Shown here in pieces: positions 26,248 through 32,348 of a stretch of DNA of 64,000 nt. The position numbers and the translations under genes were made by a program. Within the stretch, counting starts at the first letter, position 1; the number at the start of each line of letters is the position of its first letter. Source of the DNA: Thermoplasmatota archaeon (GTDB taxonomy: Archaea; Thermoplasmatota; Penumbrarchaeia; Penumbrarchaeales; Penumbrarchaeaceae); NCBI GenBank assembly GCA_029762535.1, contig JARVGK010000009.1, positions 41,759 to 105,758 of the forward strand. The letters are read 5' to 3'. Under the pieces are notes generated by a model. It had not been told where the DNA came from and did not search any database. It saw only the letters and a program-made list of their open reading frames with translations.

Positions 26248-26915
26248 GCGAGTTTAGCCTCCTCTATGACGAATCTGGCATTGTACTCTCCCTCCACCTC
26301 CACCTGGCCTTTGACCTCAAGGCGCTTCGGGAACAAGGGAGCGGAAAGGATCAACGTCTCCGCCTCACCTCCCTCGAAGGCGGGGTGGGGCCCCCATCTC
26401 TTCGAGATGGACATGAACCGCTCGAGCATGGAGTTATCCACCGGCATCCCCAGGTCCGAGGGCTTGAAACCGGCCGAAGAATATGACAGCAGCATGTAGG
26501 AGAAACCCTGCTCCAGCAGCTCCCGCATGTACCTGGCCCCATCTTTCCTCCACAGAGGGGTGTACGATATCAATCCCGCATCCATCGCGCACGCCGAGAA
26601 CTTCATCCTCTGGAAGTCCGAGAGAAGGGCCCCTGAGCATATCGCATCAAGGCCGTATCTCGCCTTGAGGTCCTTGAGGACCGATGTGAGATGCTCCGAT
26701 TCCCCTTCCTCGGGAGCCTCCACGATCTCCGTCGGGATCCCTGTCATGCCCTGGTAGAGATTGGAGATCTCGATCCCGGGGGAGTGATACAGGTAGGAAT
26801 CCCGATCCGAGGGTTTCACTACCAGAAGAACGGGGACCTCCATCCCTGAGAGGAGGATCCTATGGAGGGCATAGGCCGAATCCTTGCCCCCGCTGAAAAG
26901 GCAGCAGACCTTCAT
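26244..26915 (-). CDS. dph6: diphthine-ammonia ligase
   Basis: A 223-residue ATP-pyrophosphatase-type enzyme that amidates diphthine on elongation factor 2 in the last step of diphthamide synthesis. The PP-loop is at the N-terminus (MKVCCLFSGGKDSAYAL, SGGKDS at residues 8-13). The family motif GALLSDFQRMKF is near the middle and PAFEGGEAETLIL near the C-terminus. Length is that of archaeal single-domain members. It is the first gene of a leftward pair with the deaminase, overlapping by 4 bp. Confidence 0.93.
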   Translation of the reverse strand: MKVCCLFSGGKDSAYALHRILLSGMEVPVLLVVKPSDRDSYLYHSPGIEISNLYQGMTGIPTEIVEAPEEGESEHLTSVLKDLKARYGLDAICSGALLSDFQRMKFSACAMDAGLISYTPLWRKDGARYMRELLEQGFSYMLLSYSSAGFKPSDLGMPVDNSMLERFMSISKRWGPHPAFEGGEAETLILSAPLFPKRLEVKGQVEVEGEYNARFVIEEAKLA

Positions 26916-26966
26916 CCGAAGGTTATGCGCTCCCGATATATTGTCCTTTACTGAGCGTGTTATTAG

Positions 26967-27063
26967 TATTGGATAATGAATTTATTTCTCTATCCGATAC
27001 TAAATTGTGAAGTGACATATTGTGAATATGTATCGGATAAGTCTAAATAGTATCTATCCGATA
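26967..27063 (+). promoter_or_regulatory. two 33-bp inverted-repeat operators before the Fic gene
   Basis: Site 1 (26967-26999) is TATTGGATA-N15-TATCCGATA and site 2 (27031-27063) is TATCGGATA-N15-TATCCGATA. The geometry is the same and the sites are offset by 64 bp. Site 2 spans the likely TATA element (TCTAAATAG, about 27042) and ends 7 bp before the GTG start. Confidence 0.65.
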
Positions 27064-27070
27064 TAAATCT

Positions 27071-27982
27071 GTGTACATAGAGACCGATCTTCTCGATCGT
27101 ATAAGCGATCTTAGGTGCAAACTGGATTCGCTCAGGCCACTGGACAGATCCATACTTGAAAAGTTGTATCATGAGATCGAGATCGACATGACCTACAACT
27201 CCACCGCAATCGAAGGGAACACACTGACCGTGAGCGAGACCAGACGTGTGCTCGAATACGGGATCACAGTGGGTGGAAAGACATTGAGGGAACATCTTGA
27301 GGTGACCAATCACCGATCGGCGATGGGGTTCATCGAATCGCTGGTCTCAAAGCCCCGGATCGAGGTGCTGGACACGCTCAACCTTCACGCCCTGGTCATC
27401 GACAGGATCGATCCCGTCAATGCCGGAACGTTAAGGAGGGGGCGGGTTTACATCTCGGGGTCGTCTTTCATTCCTCCGAAACCTTCGGCGATACCAGAGT
27501 TGATGTCCTGTTTCAGCAAGAGGTTCGATCAGAGACCCGAGATCGCAGTGGAGGAGGGGGCTCTACTCCATATGGAGTTCGTGAACATACACCCGTTCGT
27601 CGATGGGAACGGAAGGTGCGCGAGGCTCCTGCTTAATCTGTATTTGATGAGGAACGGCTATCCACCGATCGTCGTCAAGAAGATCGATCGGAAGAGGTAC
27701 ATCGATACCATCGTATCGTCCCAGGTCCGGGGCGATCATGCGCCCTTCGTGAACTTCGTCGCCATGAACCTGGCCCAGGCACTGGAGCTATGGATAGACG
27801 CCTTCTCCAGCGAACCGAAGGACTACATCTCCCTTTTCGAAGCGGCAAGGAGGAGTAGATACTCCCAGGAATACCTCTCCCTCCTCGCTAGGACGGGGAG
27901 GGTCCCTGCCGTAAAGTTCGGCCGGAACTGGAAGATCGCGATAGAGGACCTTGAGAGATATGAGCGCGAACATGGTCGATGA
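27071..27982 (+). CDS. Fic-domain AMP-transferase with N-terminal inhibitory motif and C-terminal HTH
   Basis: A 303-residue Fido protein. The Fic motif HPFVDGNGRCAR (about 177-188) is intact, with catalytic His, the Asp for Mg and the GNG phosphate loop. An inhibitory helix STAIEGN (about 43-49) matches the S/T-x3-E-G/N motif of class II autoinhibited Fic proteins. The C-terminus ARTGRVPAVKFGRNWKI is a MerR/excisionase-like helix-turn-helix. Fic enzymes AMPylate target proteins. Start GTG 27071 fits a near-leaderless message about 25 bp after the putative TATA. Two matched inverted repeats in the promoter suggest it regulates its own transcription through the HTH. Target unknown. Confidence 0.9.
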   Translation: MYIETDLLDRISDLRCKLDSLRPLDRSILEKLYHEIEIDMTYNSTAIEGNTLTVSETRRVLEYGITVGGKTLREHLEVTNHRSAMGFIESLVSKPRIEVLDTLNLHALVIDRIDPVNAGTLRRGRVYISGSSFIPPKPSAIPELMSCFSKRFDQRPEIAVEEGALLHMEFVNIHPFVDGNGRCARLLLNLYLMRNGYPPIVVKKIDRKRYIDTIVSSQVRGDHAPFVNFVAMNLAQALELWIDAFSSEPKDYISLFEAARRSRYSQEYLSLLARTGRVPAVKFGRNWKIAIEDLERYEREHGR

Positions 27983-27988
27983 GTGCCT

Positions 27989-29104
27989 TCACATCAGGTT
28001 CTCGGGATTCAAGCCCTTCAGCTCATCGAGAACGAAGATCCCGTCCTTCCTGATGAGGACGTCGTCGAAGTAGATCTCGCCTCCGCCCCAGTCAGGGGAC
28101 TGGATCAGGACTATGTCCCAGTGCACCTTGGAGCGGTTCCCGTTGAACGCCATGTCATAGGAGTTCCCCGGAGTGAAGTGGATCGATCCCGCGATCTTCT
28201 CGTCGAAAAGGGTATCCAGCATGGGCTTCGTTACGAACGGGTTCACCCCTATCGCGAACTCGCCCACGTACCTCGCGCCCTCGTCCGTGTCGAAGATCTC
28301 ATTCATCGCCAGGGTGTTCGAGGAGGTCGCCTCGACGATCTTCCCGTCCTTGAACCTGAGAGTTATGTTGTCGAAGACCTTGCCCTCGTATAGGGTCTTC
28401 GTGTTGTAGCGTATCGTCCCGTTCACGGAGTCCTTCACCGGGGCGGTGAACACCTCCCCGTCGGGGATGTTCAATTCCCCGTCGCATTTTATCACAGGTA
28501 TGTCCTTGATGGAGAAGGTCAGATCGGTCCCGGGGGCGACGATCCTCACCCTATCGGTCCTCTTCATGAGTTCCACAAGGGGATCCATGGCCCTGCTCAT
28601 CTTGGTGTAATCGAGAGTGCAAGTGTTAAAGTAGAAGTCCTCGAACGCCTCCGTTGACATCTCGGCCTGCTGGGCCATCGATGATGTGGGCCATCTCAGG
28701 ACCACCCATCTGGTCTTCGGGACCCTCCAGTTGATGTGGACCGGGCCCCACCAATGCTCCTTGTAATGTGCCATCCTATCGGCCGGCACATCGGACGTCT
28801 CAGTGATGTTCAATGACCCCCTCAGACCGATGTATGCCTGGGCGTTCTTCATCTTCGCAAGCTCGATCTCGCCGTAGAGCTTCATCGTTTCCGCATCGGT
28901 GTTCATGTAGAGTTTCCGAAGGACCCTGGCGTTCTTCTGTGAAAGGAGGGGGGTCCCACCCACTGAATACACCTTGTCCACAAGTATCTCGACCATCTCG
29001 AGCGGGATATCGAACGTCTCGATGTAAACCACCTCTCCCTTCTTCAGTTTGGTCGAGTGGTCTATGAGCACCTCTGCAAGCTTCTTCATCCGTGGATCGT
29101 ACAT
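27989..29104 (-). CDS. M29 family aminopeptidase (AmpS/aminopeptidase T type)
   Basis: A 371-residue metallo-aminopeptidase that removes N-terminal residues from peptides. Family blocks with metal-ligand acidic and His residues are present: IKCDGELNIPDGEVFTAPV (about 235-253), VGEFAIGVNPF (about 300), IAGSIHFTPGNSY (about 325) and RSKVHWDIVLI (about 345). I chose ATG 29104 (MYDPRMKKLAEVL) because TATA TTTTATAAGA lies about 31-40 bp upstream; ATG 29131 would fall too close to that box. It converges on the Fic gene with a 6-bp gap. Confidence 0.92.
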   Translation of the reverse strand: MYDPRMKKLAEVLIDHSTKLKKGEVVYIETFDIPLEMVEILVDKVYSVGGTPLLSQKNARVLRKLYMNTDAETMKLYGEIELAKMKNAQAYIGLRGSLNITETSDVPADRMAHYKEHWWGPVHINWRVPKTRWVVLRWPTSSMAQQAEMSTEAFEDFYFNTCTLDYTKMSRAMDPLVELMKRTDRVRIVAPGTDLTFSIKDIPVIKCDGELNIPDGEVFTAPVKDSVNGTIRYNTKTLYEGKVFDNITLRFKDGKIVEATSSNTLAMNEIFDTDEGARYVGEFAIGVNPFVTKPMLDTLFDEKIAGSIHFTPGNSYDMAFNGNRSKVHWDIVLIQSPDWGGGEIYFDDVLIRKDGIFVLDELKGLNPENLM

Positions 29105-29134
29105 GATAACTACCCGGGATGTAGAAGGCATATT

Positions 29135-29157
29135 CTTATAAAAGGATTTTATAAAAA
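29135..29157 (-). promoter_or_regulatory. promoter of the M29 aminopeptidase gene
   Basis: Two leftward TATA-like boxes, CTTTTATAAG (29135-29144) and TTTTATAAAA nearby (about 29148-29157). The first predicts a transcript start near 29112, giving a leader of about 8 nt. Confidence 0.55.
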
Positions 29158-29202
29158 ACCCTCATGAGCCAAGGCTCACAACATAGCATGAAGATATCTG
29201 TC

Positions 29203-29376
29203 GGGTTTTTTCGTAAGTCCCTCTCGTCGCTAACACCTCGTTACGGGACTTCGAAACCCAGCACAACCATATCGTCGCTTACTCATTACCGTTGTGCGGG
29301 GGTATGAAGAAAAAACCGCTTCCAAACGTCCTATCTTCATACCAATAAGAGGGGGCGCCTATCATCGGGCGCCCCC
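29203..29376 (-). ncRNA. four consecutive hairpins downstream of the small peptide gene
   Basis: Four stems follow one another. 29351-29376 has a 9-bp GGGGGCGCC stem. 29301-29343 has a 10-bp GGTATGAAGA stem. 29261-29297 has a 7-bp GCACAAC stem. 29203-29259 has GGGTTT/AAGTCCC arms around a small internal loop. On the minus strand the last two have unrelated stems but nearly the same loop, GTAAYGAG...TWAGCGACGA. Different stems holding a shared loop suggest a structured RNA; the strand is inferred from the upstream promoter at 29703-29722. The first hairpin could also terminate the peptide transcript. Confidence 0.5.
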
Positions 29377-29388
29377 GGGGATACGGGC

Positions 29389-29490
29389 TCAGCAGTGGGG
29401 GAATCTGTATGGATACATGTTGTTGAGCCGGTACCAGACACCCCATTCTTCCTCGAAGAGGTCGGGTTTCCACGGTTGGACAGCTTCCAT
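29389..29490 (-). CDS. 33-residue Trp/Tyr-rich small protein
   Basis: A tiny gene supported by a near-perfect ribosome binding site, AAGGAGGTGAAGAAG directly before ATG 29490. The peptide contains three Trp and three Tyr, an acidic DLFEEEW segment, and ends YPYRFPHC. It has no signal peptide. It follows a leader of about 200 nt carrying RNA motif copy A and a strong-looking promoter at 29703-29722, and is followed 13 bp later by a hairpin. A longer in-frame reading up to 29613 would run through the RNA motif and is less likely to be the true start. It may be a regulatory leader peptide, a small structural protein or a modified peptide precursor. Confidence 0.6.
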   Translation of the reverse strand: MEAVQPWKPDLFEEEWGVWYRLNNMYPYRFPHC

Positions 29491-29581
29491 CTTCTTCACC
29501 TCCTTATCCTTCAAGAGATCCCGGGGATCCTCGGAGGCGTCGCTAGGTATATATATTACGTATTCCCATACCATACCTGAG

Positions 29582-29636
29582 GATCCAGGACCTTTCCCCG
29601 GGGCCGTTACCATTCCGCGGGGGAAGGTCTCCTCGA
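29582..29636 (-). ncRNA. conserved leader RNA motif, copy A
   Basis: The minus strand reads TCGAGGAGACCTTCCCC, then CGGAATGGTAACGGCCC, then CGGGGAAAGGTCCTGGATC. Nested stems can form (GAGGA/TCCTC, GACCT/AGGTC, TCCCC/GGGGA) around a loop containing CGGAATGGTAACGG. It matches copy B at 30493-30548 closely. A one-base difference in the loop and one in the stem shift any reading frame, so the conservation looks RNA-based, not protein-based. It sits in the 5' leader of the small peptide gene. Confidence 0.6.
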
Positions 29637-29702
29637 ACTCTCTACTTCTTACATGACCTTACCTACTTATAAGCTATACCCATCAAGTTATAGGTTTTTA
29701 GA

Positions 29703-29722
29703 GGGTTATATATAATTTTTCC
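29703..29722 (-). promoter_or_regulatory. promoter of the small peptide gene (GGAAAA+TATA type)
   Basis: The minus strand reads GGAAAAATTATATATAACCC, a purine-rich BRE-like block followed by a TATA box. Closely related promoters lie at 30617-30636, 31354-31373, 32331-32348 and 35641-35656. The predicted leader is about 200 nt. Confidence 0.6.
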
Positions 29723-29865
29723 ATCCTACAAAGGGGAAATACCTTTTGCCAGCAAAGTGTAGCGGATCCCTGACCGACGATGATATAGCTTCCTTTCTGT
29801 CGGCATGGTCAACGGATCCCCGAAGCGCATAATCCAAAGATGATGAGATCATCCCATAGGATCAA

Positions 29866-29903
29866 CAAAAATAAAAAAAAATGGGCCGGAGATATTCCGG
29901 CCC
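29866..29903 (-). terminator. terminator of the ATP-cone gene
   Basis: A perfect GGGCCGG/CCGGCCC stem (29883-29903) is followed on the minus strand by a long T-rich run (29866-29881), 21 bp after the stop codon. Confidence 0.75.
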
Positions 29904-29924
29904 GGGGTTTTTAGGGGGGCTATC

Positions 29925-30407
29925 TCATGCTTCGGCCATCTTCCTAACGGCCACCAACGAAGAGCCGCTGACCTCAAGGAAGCCCAGATCGCTTCTTCCG
30001 AGGTATATCGCATTGCTCTTGTAGTGCGGGTCCTCGATCCTGTAGGCCCTCAGGGCCTTCCTGTTCCATCCGCTGTAGGCCTCAACCACCTGGCCGTTCT
30101 TCACGCCGAGCCTATCCATGGTCTCGGGAGACATCAGGCAGTTCCCGTTGATCCCCGTTACGCTGGGGTCGATCTCCAGGTCCCTGGTCGTGAAGTACCT
30201 CCTTGCGAGTTCGGGATCTATCTTCTTCAGAGAGGTTCCGATCCTCCTCCTCACATCCCGCGTGGTCATTCCCTTTTTGAAGCCGACAGCCTTCACTACG
30301 TTCCTCGCGGTCCCCTTGTCCACGCCGAGAACGATCATCGACCTCATCATCTTCGCCCTGCTGTACCTCTCTATGCTGCCGTCCATCTTCCTTATCGTCT
30401 TCACCAT
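29925..30407 (-). CDS. ATP-cone domain protein with C-terminal double-psi-barrel-like domain
   Basis: A 160-residue protein. Residues about 1-85 form an ATP-cone (VKTIRKMDGSIERYSRAKMM, then TTRDVRRRIGTSLKK and RRYFTTRD), the nucleotide-sensing module of NrdR and ribonucleotide reductases. The rest (CLMSPETMDRLGVKNGQVVE to SGSSLVAVRKM) resembles the double-psi beta-barrel N-domain of CDC48-like proteins. There is no NrdR zinc ribbon and no reductase domain. I start it at ATG 30407, preceded by AAGGTGAAGGAA; GTG 30416 is possible. It is expressed from a promoter at 30617-30636 through a leader of about 200 nt holding RNA motif copy B. A role as a nucleotide-responsive regulator is inferred. Confidence 0.72.
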   Translation of the reverse strand: MVKTIRKMDGSIERYSRAKMMRSMIVLGVDKGTARNVVKAVGFKKGMTTRDVRRRIGTSLKKIDPELARRYFTTRDLEIDPSVTGINGNCLMSPETMDRLGVKNGQVVEAYSGWNRKALRAYRIEDPHYKSNAIYLGRSDLGFLEVSGSSLVAVRKMAEA

Positions 30408-30440
30408 TTCCTTCACCTTCCTGAAGGGTCGCGGAGAAGG

Positions 30441-30489
30441 AAAAGGCGGAGGCTCCGCTCATCGAGCAAAGCTGGTCATCTCCGCCTTG
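30441..30489 (-). promoter_or_regulatory. hairpin between RNA motif B and the ATP-cone gene
   Basis: On the minus strand AAGGCGGAG (about 30480-30488) can pair with CTCCGCCTT about 30 nt later, followed by TTCC. An inner GAGCGGAGCCTCCGC alternative also exists. It resembles an attenuator placed between the sensor-like motif and the ribosome binding site. Confidence 0.4.
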
Positions 30490-30492
30490 TGA

Positions 30493-30548
30493 GATCCAGG
30501 CCCACTCCCCCGGGCCGTTACCCATTCCGGGGAGAGAGGTCTCCTCGA
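30493..30548 (-). ncRNA. conserved leader RNA motif, copy B
   Basis: The minus strand reads TCGAGGAGACCTCTCTCC, then CCGGAATGGGTAACGGCCC, then GGGGGAGTGGGCCTGGATC. It aligns with copy A through stem and loop, with length differences that break any common reading frame. The stem stays paired through different bases (CTCTCCCC with GGGGGAG). It lies in the leader of the ATP-cone gene, about 70 nt after the promoter and 86 nt before the start. Confidence 0.6.
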
Positions 30549-30616
30549 CCACCTCTGAGGATAAGATGGGCCTCAAGGTTATAAAAGCCTTCCCTTCAAC
30601 TAGTATTTTTTTTTAA

Positions 30617-30636
30617 GGGGATATATAATATTTTCC
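30617..30636 (-). promoter_or_regulatory. promoter of the ATP-cone gene (GGAAAA+TATA type)
   Basis: The minus strand reads GGAAAATATTATATATCCCC, nearly the same as the small-peptide promoter, 18 bp past the stop of the preceding gene. Confidence 0.6.
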
Positions 30637-30653
30637 ATGTCTTGAACTTCGAT

Positions 30654-31247
30654 CTATTCCCTGCCGAAAAATACCCAATTGAGTACGTACCCCACCTTTT
30701 TTAACCGCATCCTCTCCCTATCCACGCTCTCGGATAGTATGCGGTCCCCAGTGAACAGGGCGCTGACATCGAACGGGTCATCGATCTTTGGTTCTCCGTC
30801 GGCCCTGGAAGTATATACGATCAACCTGCCCTTCCCGACAAGAGCGTCGGCGAAGATGTCGGATCCGGGCCCCCTTAAGAAGATCTTCACGGAGGCACAG
30901 GGCATGCCCTCGATGAACCCGGAAATCCTTTCGAGGGGGAGGTCCCCCTCGTCGAGGAGCATCCTCCCTTCCGCGAATATCGAATCCAGATAGATGATGC
31001 ATTCATTTAACACACCGGTCCTCATGTGGGAAGCGGATAGCACTTTTAGAAGGTTGCTGGGAGTGGGGGGCAGGTCGGAATATTGCATATCCTCCGGAGC
31101 GAGCAACGTGATGTCAGAGGGGCCGAGATACCCGTTCGTGGTCAGGATCTCGAAAAGGCGGGATCCCGATCCCGAGAGCTCGTCGCGTTCCCTTCCGCCG
31201 GGGCAATATATCAGAAACGCCGCCTGTTGATAGTTCTCATCCATCAT
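30654..31247 (-). CDS. clan CD (C13-like) pseudopeptidase
   Basis: A 197-residue protein with the early strands and helices of legumain-type peptidases: FLIYCPGGRERDE (10-22), a helix SRLFEILTTNGY, then DITLLAPEDMQYSDLPPTPSNLLK (about 44-67). Where active members have a His-Gly after a hydrophobic strand, this one has CIIYLDSIFAEGRML. Where they have D-x-C-x-S-G it has VKIFLRGPGSDIF. A later LIVYTSRADGEP matches the family's TSA...E strand. Both catalytic residues therefore seem lost, pointing to a binding or regulatory role. Its promoter is at 31354-31373. The family assignment is by pattern and is moderate. Confidence 0.5.
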   Translation of the reverse strand: MMDENYQQAAFLIYCPGGRERDELSGSGSRLFEILTTNGYLGPSDITLLAPEDMQYSDLPPTPSNLLKVLSASHMRTGVLNECIIYLDSIFAEGRMLLDEGDLPLERISGFIEGMPCASVKIFLRGPGSDIFADALVGKGRLIVYTSRADGEPKIDDPFDVSALFTGDRILSESVDRERMRLKKVGYVLNWVFFGRE

Positions 31248-31353
31248 TATCCCATTCCCTTGGCCGCGATCATCGATCTAAATTGAACGAGCTGGAAATG
31301 GAGCAAAGCATGCTCCTTTATGAAGCTGATCCGATAAATTATACTCTAATAGA

Positions 31354-31373
31354 GGGTCTTATAAGGTTTTCCC
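31354..31373 (-). promoter_or_regulatory. promoter of the pseudopeptidase gene
   Basis: The minus strand reads GGAAAACCTTATAAGACCC. About 55 bp downstream is a GGAGCA/TGCTCC dyad (31300-31316) in the leader. Confidence 0.5.
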
Positions 31374-31384
31374 TCCCGCGCATC

Positions 31385-31993
31385 TCAAGGAGGACAGATC
31401 TGAGGGGTCTGTCCGGATCCCTGGAGCCGTAAGCACTCCTTATTGTACGCATCTCTCCAGTTAGGAGGGCAGCTATTGAAATGTAACTCCAGGTGGAGAT
31501 CGTCAGGGTCCTTGGTTTCATTTGAGGACATGGATGTTATCACGAACCTGTCATCCTTGCATAACGGTTGCAGGGCCCTCCCGGACTTTTGACCCCGAAC
31601 GGTAATGCAGCAGTCCGTATACACCATATTGGATGGTTGCATCCATTCATATATTTGTGCGTATGTCAGCTCGTAGTTAGGGTCTCCGTTCTTGAAAGTG
31701 AATTTTCCATCGGTCATTTGAGAATGATCGTCTATCACGATCCACATATTATCCGTGGGACCCACAAGGAATCCATGCGGTTGCATCTGGCTGTGATCGA
31801 AGCACTTGTCCCTGAGGGTAACAAAGTCACAGTCCCCATCGTAATACTGACCCAGGAACGGATCGCTTTGAATAGAGATGGGCCCGTATATCTTTATCGG
31901 GTCGTAACAATTGTCCTTGAGCGCACCGCTGACACTCTTTTTAAGATCGGAAATATCCTTCCCATATGCCCATATGAATGCCGCTTTTCCCAT
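31385..31993 (-). CDS. clan CD (caspase/legumain-like) fold protein, atypical active site
   Basis: A 202-residue protein. FIWAYGKDISDLKKSVSGAL starts like a C13/caspase Rossmann strand and helix. MWIVIDDHSQMTDGKFTF (about 84-101) occupies the place of the strand carrying the catalytic His, but with His-Ser in place of His-Gly. MVYTDCCITVRGQKSGRAL (about 124-142) occupies the place of D-x-C-x-S-G and still has Cys. DRFVITSMSSNETKD matches the following strand. It may be active or degenerate. The C-terminus adds three Cys. ATG 31993 follows GAGGTGAT. It lies 4 bp after the small acidic protein gene, with which it is probably cotranscribed. Confidence 0.5.
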   Translation of the reverse strand: MGKAAFIWAYGKDISDLKKSVSGALKDNCYDPIKIYGPISIQSDPFLGQYYDGDCDFVTLRDKCFDHSQMQPHGFLVGPTDNMWIVIDDHSQMTDGKFTFKNGDPNYELTYAQIYEWMQPSNMVYTDCCITVRGQKSGRALQPLCKDDRFVITSMSSNETKDPDDLHLELHFNSCPPNWRDAYNKECLRLQGSGQTPQICPP

Positions 31994-31997
31994 GATA

Positions 31998-32246
31998 TCA
32001 CCTCAACAACCTCGCTACGTTATAATACACGTCCGACCTCTCGAGCACATGCTTGCCCGGAGCCGTCAACGCGTCCTCTATCCTCTTGATCCTCGCCTTC
32101 ATCTCGAAGAACTCCGATAGAACGAGGACCATCATTTCTTTGTCCATGTATCCTTCTTTGACCTTGCCCAACATCTCCTCGGCCATTTTCGGATCTATCT
32201 CCGGGACCATGTTCTCTTTTCCCTTCCCACTTTCGACTTCATCCAT
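31998..32246 (-). CDS. small helical protein cotranscribed with the clan CD gene
   Basis: An 82-residue protein without recognised family. Helical predicted segments include DPKMAEEMLGKVKEGY, MVLVLSEFFEMKARIKRIED and a C-terminal VYYNVARLL. It has no signal or membrane segment. ATG 32246 follows GAGGTG by 6 nt. The promoter at 32331-32348 (GGAAAATATTATATAACC) precedes it by about 85 bp. The 4-bp gap to the clan CD gene suggests that the two proteins act together. Confidence 0.65.
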   Translation of the reverse strand: MDEVESGKGKENMVPEIDPKMAEEMLGKVKEGYMDKEMMVLVLSEFFEMKARIKRIEDALTAPGKHVLERSDVYYNVARLLR

Positions 32247-32330
32247 TTCAAGCACCTCACACTTCCTGCGAAGGTCGAAAAAAAAGAATGGGATATACCT
32301 TTATCGGCTTAAATTATAACTTTTTTAATA

Positions 32331-32348
32331 GGTTATATAATATTTTCC
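32331..32348 (-). promoter_or_regulatory. promoter of the small protein/clan CD operon
   Basis: The minus strand reads GGAAAATATTATATAACC and overlaps the 3' end of the HTH-TPR gene (stop at 32333). It is nearly identical to the promoters at 30617 and 29703. Confidence 0.6.

Larger units (their letters stand above)
29491..29924 (-). other. leader region of the small peptide gene and 3' region of the ATP-cone gene
   Basis: This gene-free interval holds, read leftward, the ATP-cone gene terminator (29866-29903), about 140 bp without recognised features, a promoter (29703-29722), RNA motif copy A (29582-29636), and a possible alternative pairing between GGATCCTC (about 29578-29587) and GAGGATCC (about 29524-29533). 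Confidence 0.6.

Noticed and set aside
25069..26499. A 476-residue plus-strand frame opposite the deaminase and dph6
   Set aside because: Antisense shadow of two well-supported genes, with proline- and arginine-rich low-complexity sequence.
29161..29380. RNase P RNA or SRP RNA as identity of the hairpin region
   Set aside because: The conserved core sequences of those RNAs were not found, and the region is too short.
29389..29613. A 74-residue reading of the small peptide gene
   Set aside because: The extra N-terminal part is the RNA motif and its following leader, copy B breaks the frame, and the strong ribosome binding site points to ATG 29490.
30112..30576. A 154-residue minus-strand frame over the ATP-cone gene
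   Set aside because: It runs out of frame through the ATP-cone gene and has low-complexity composition, so it is a shadow frame.
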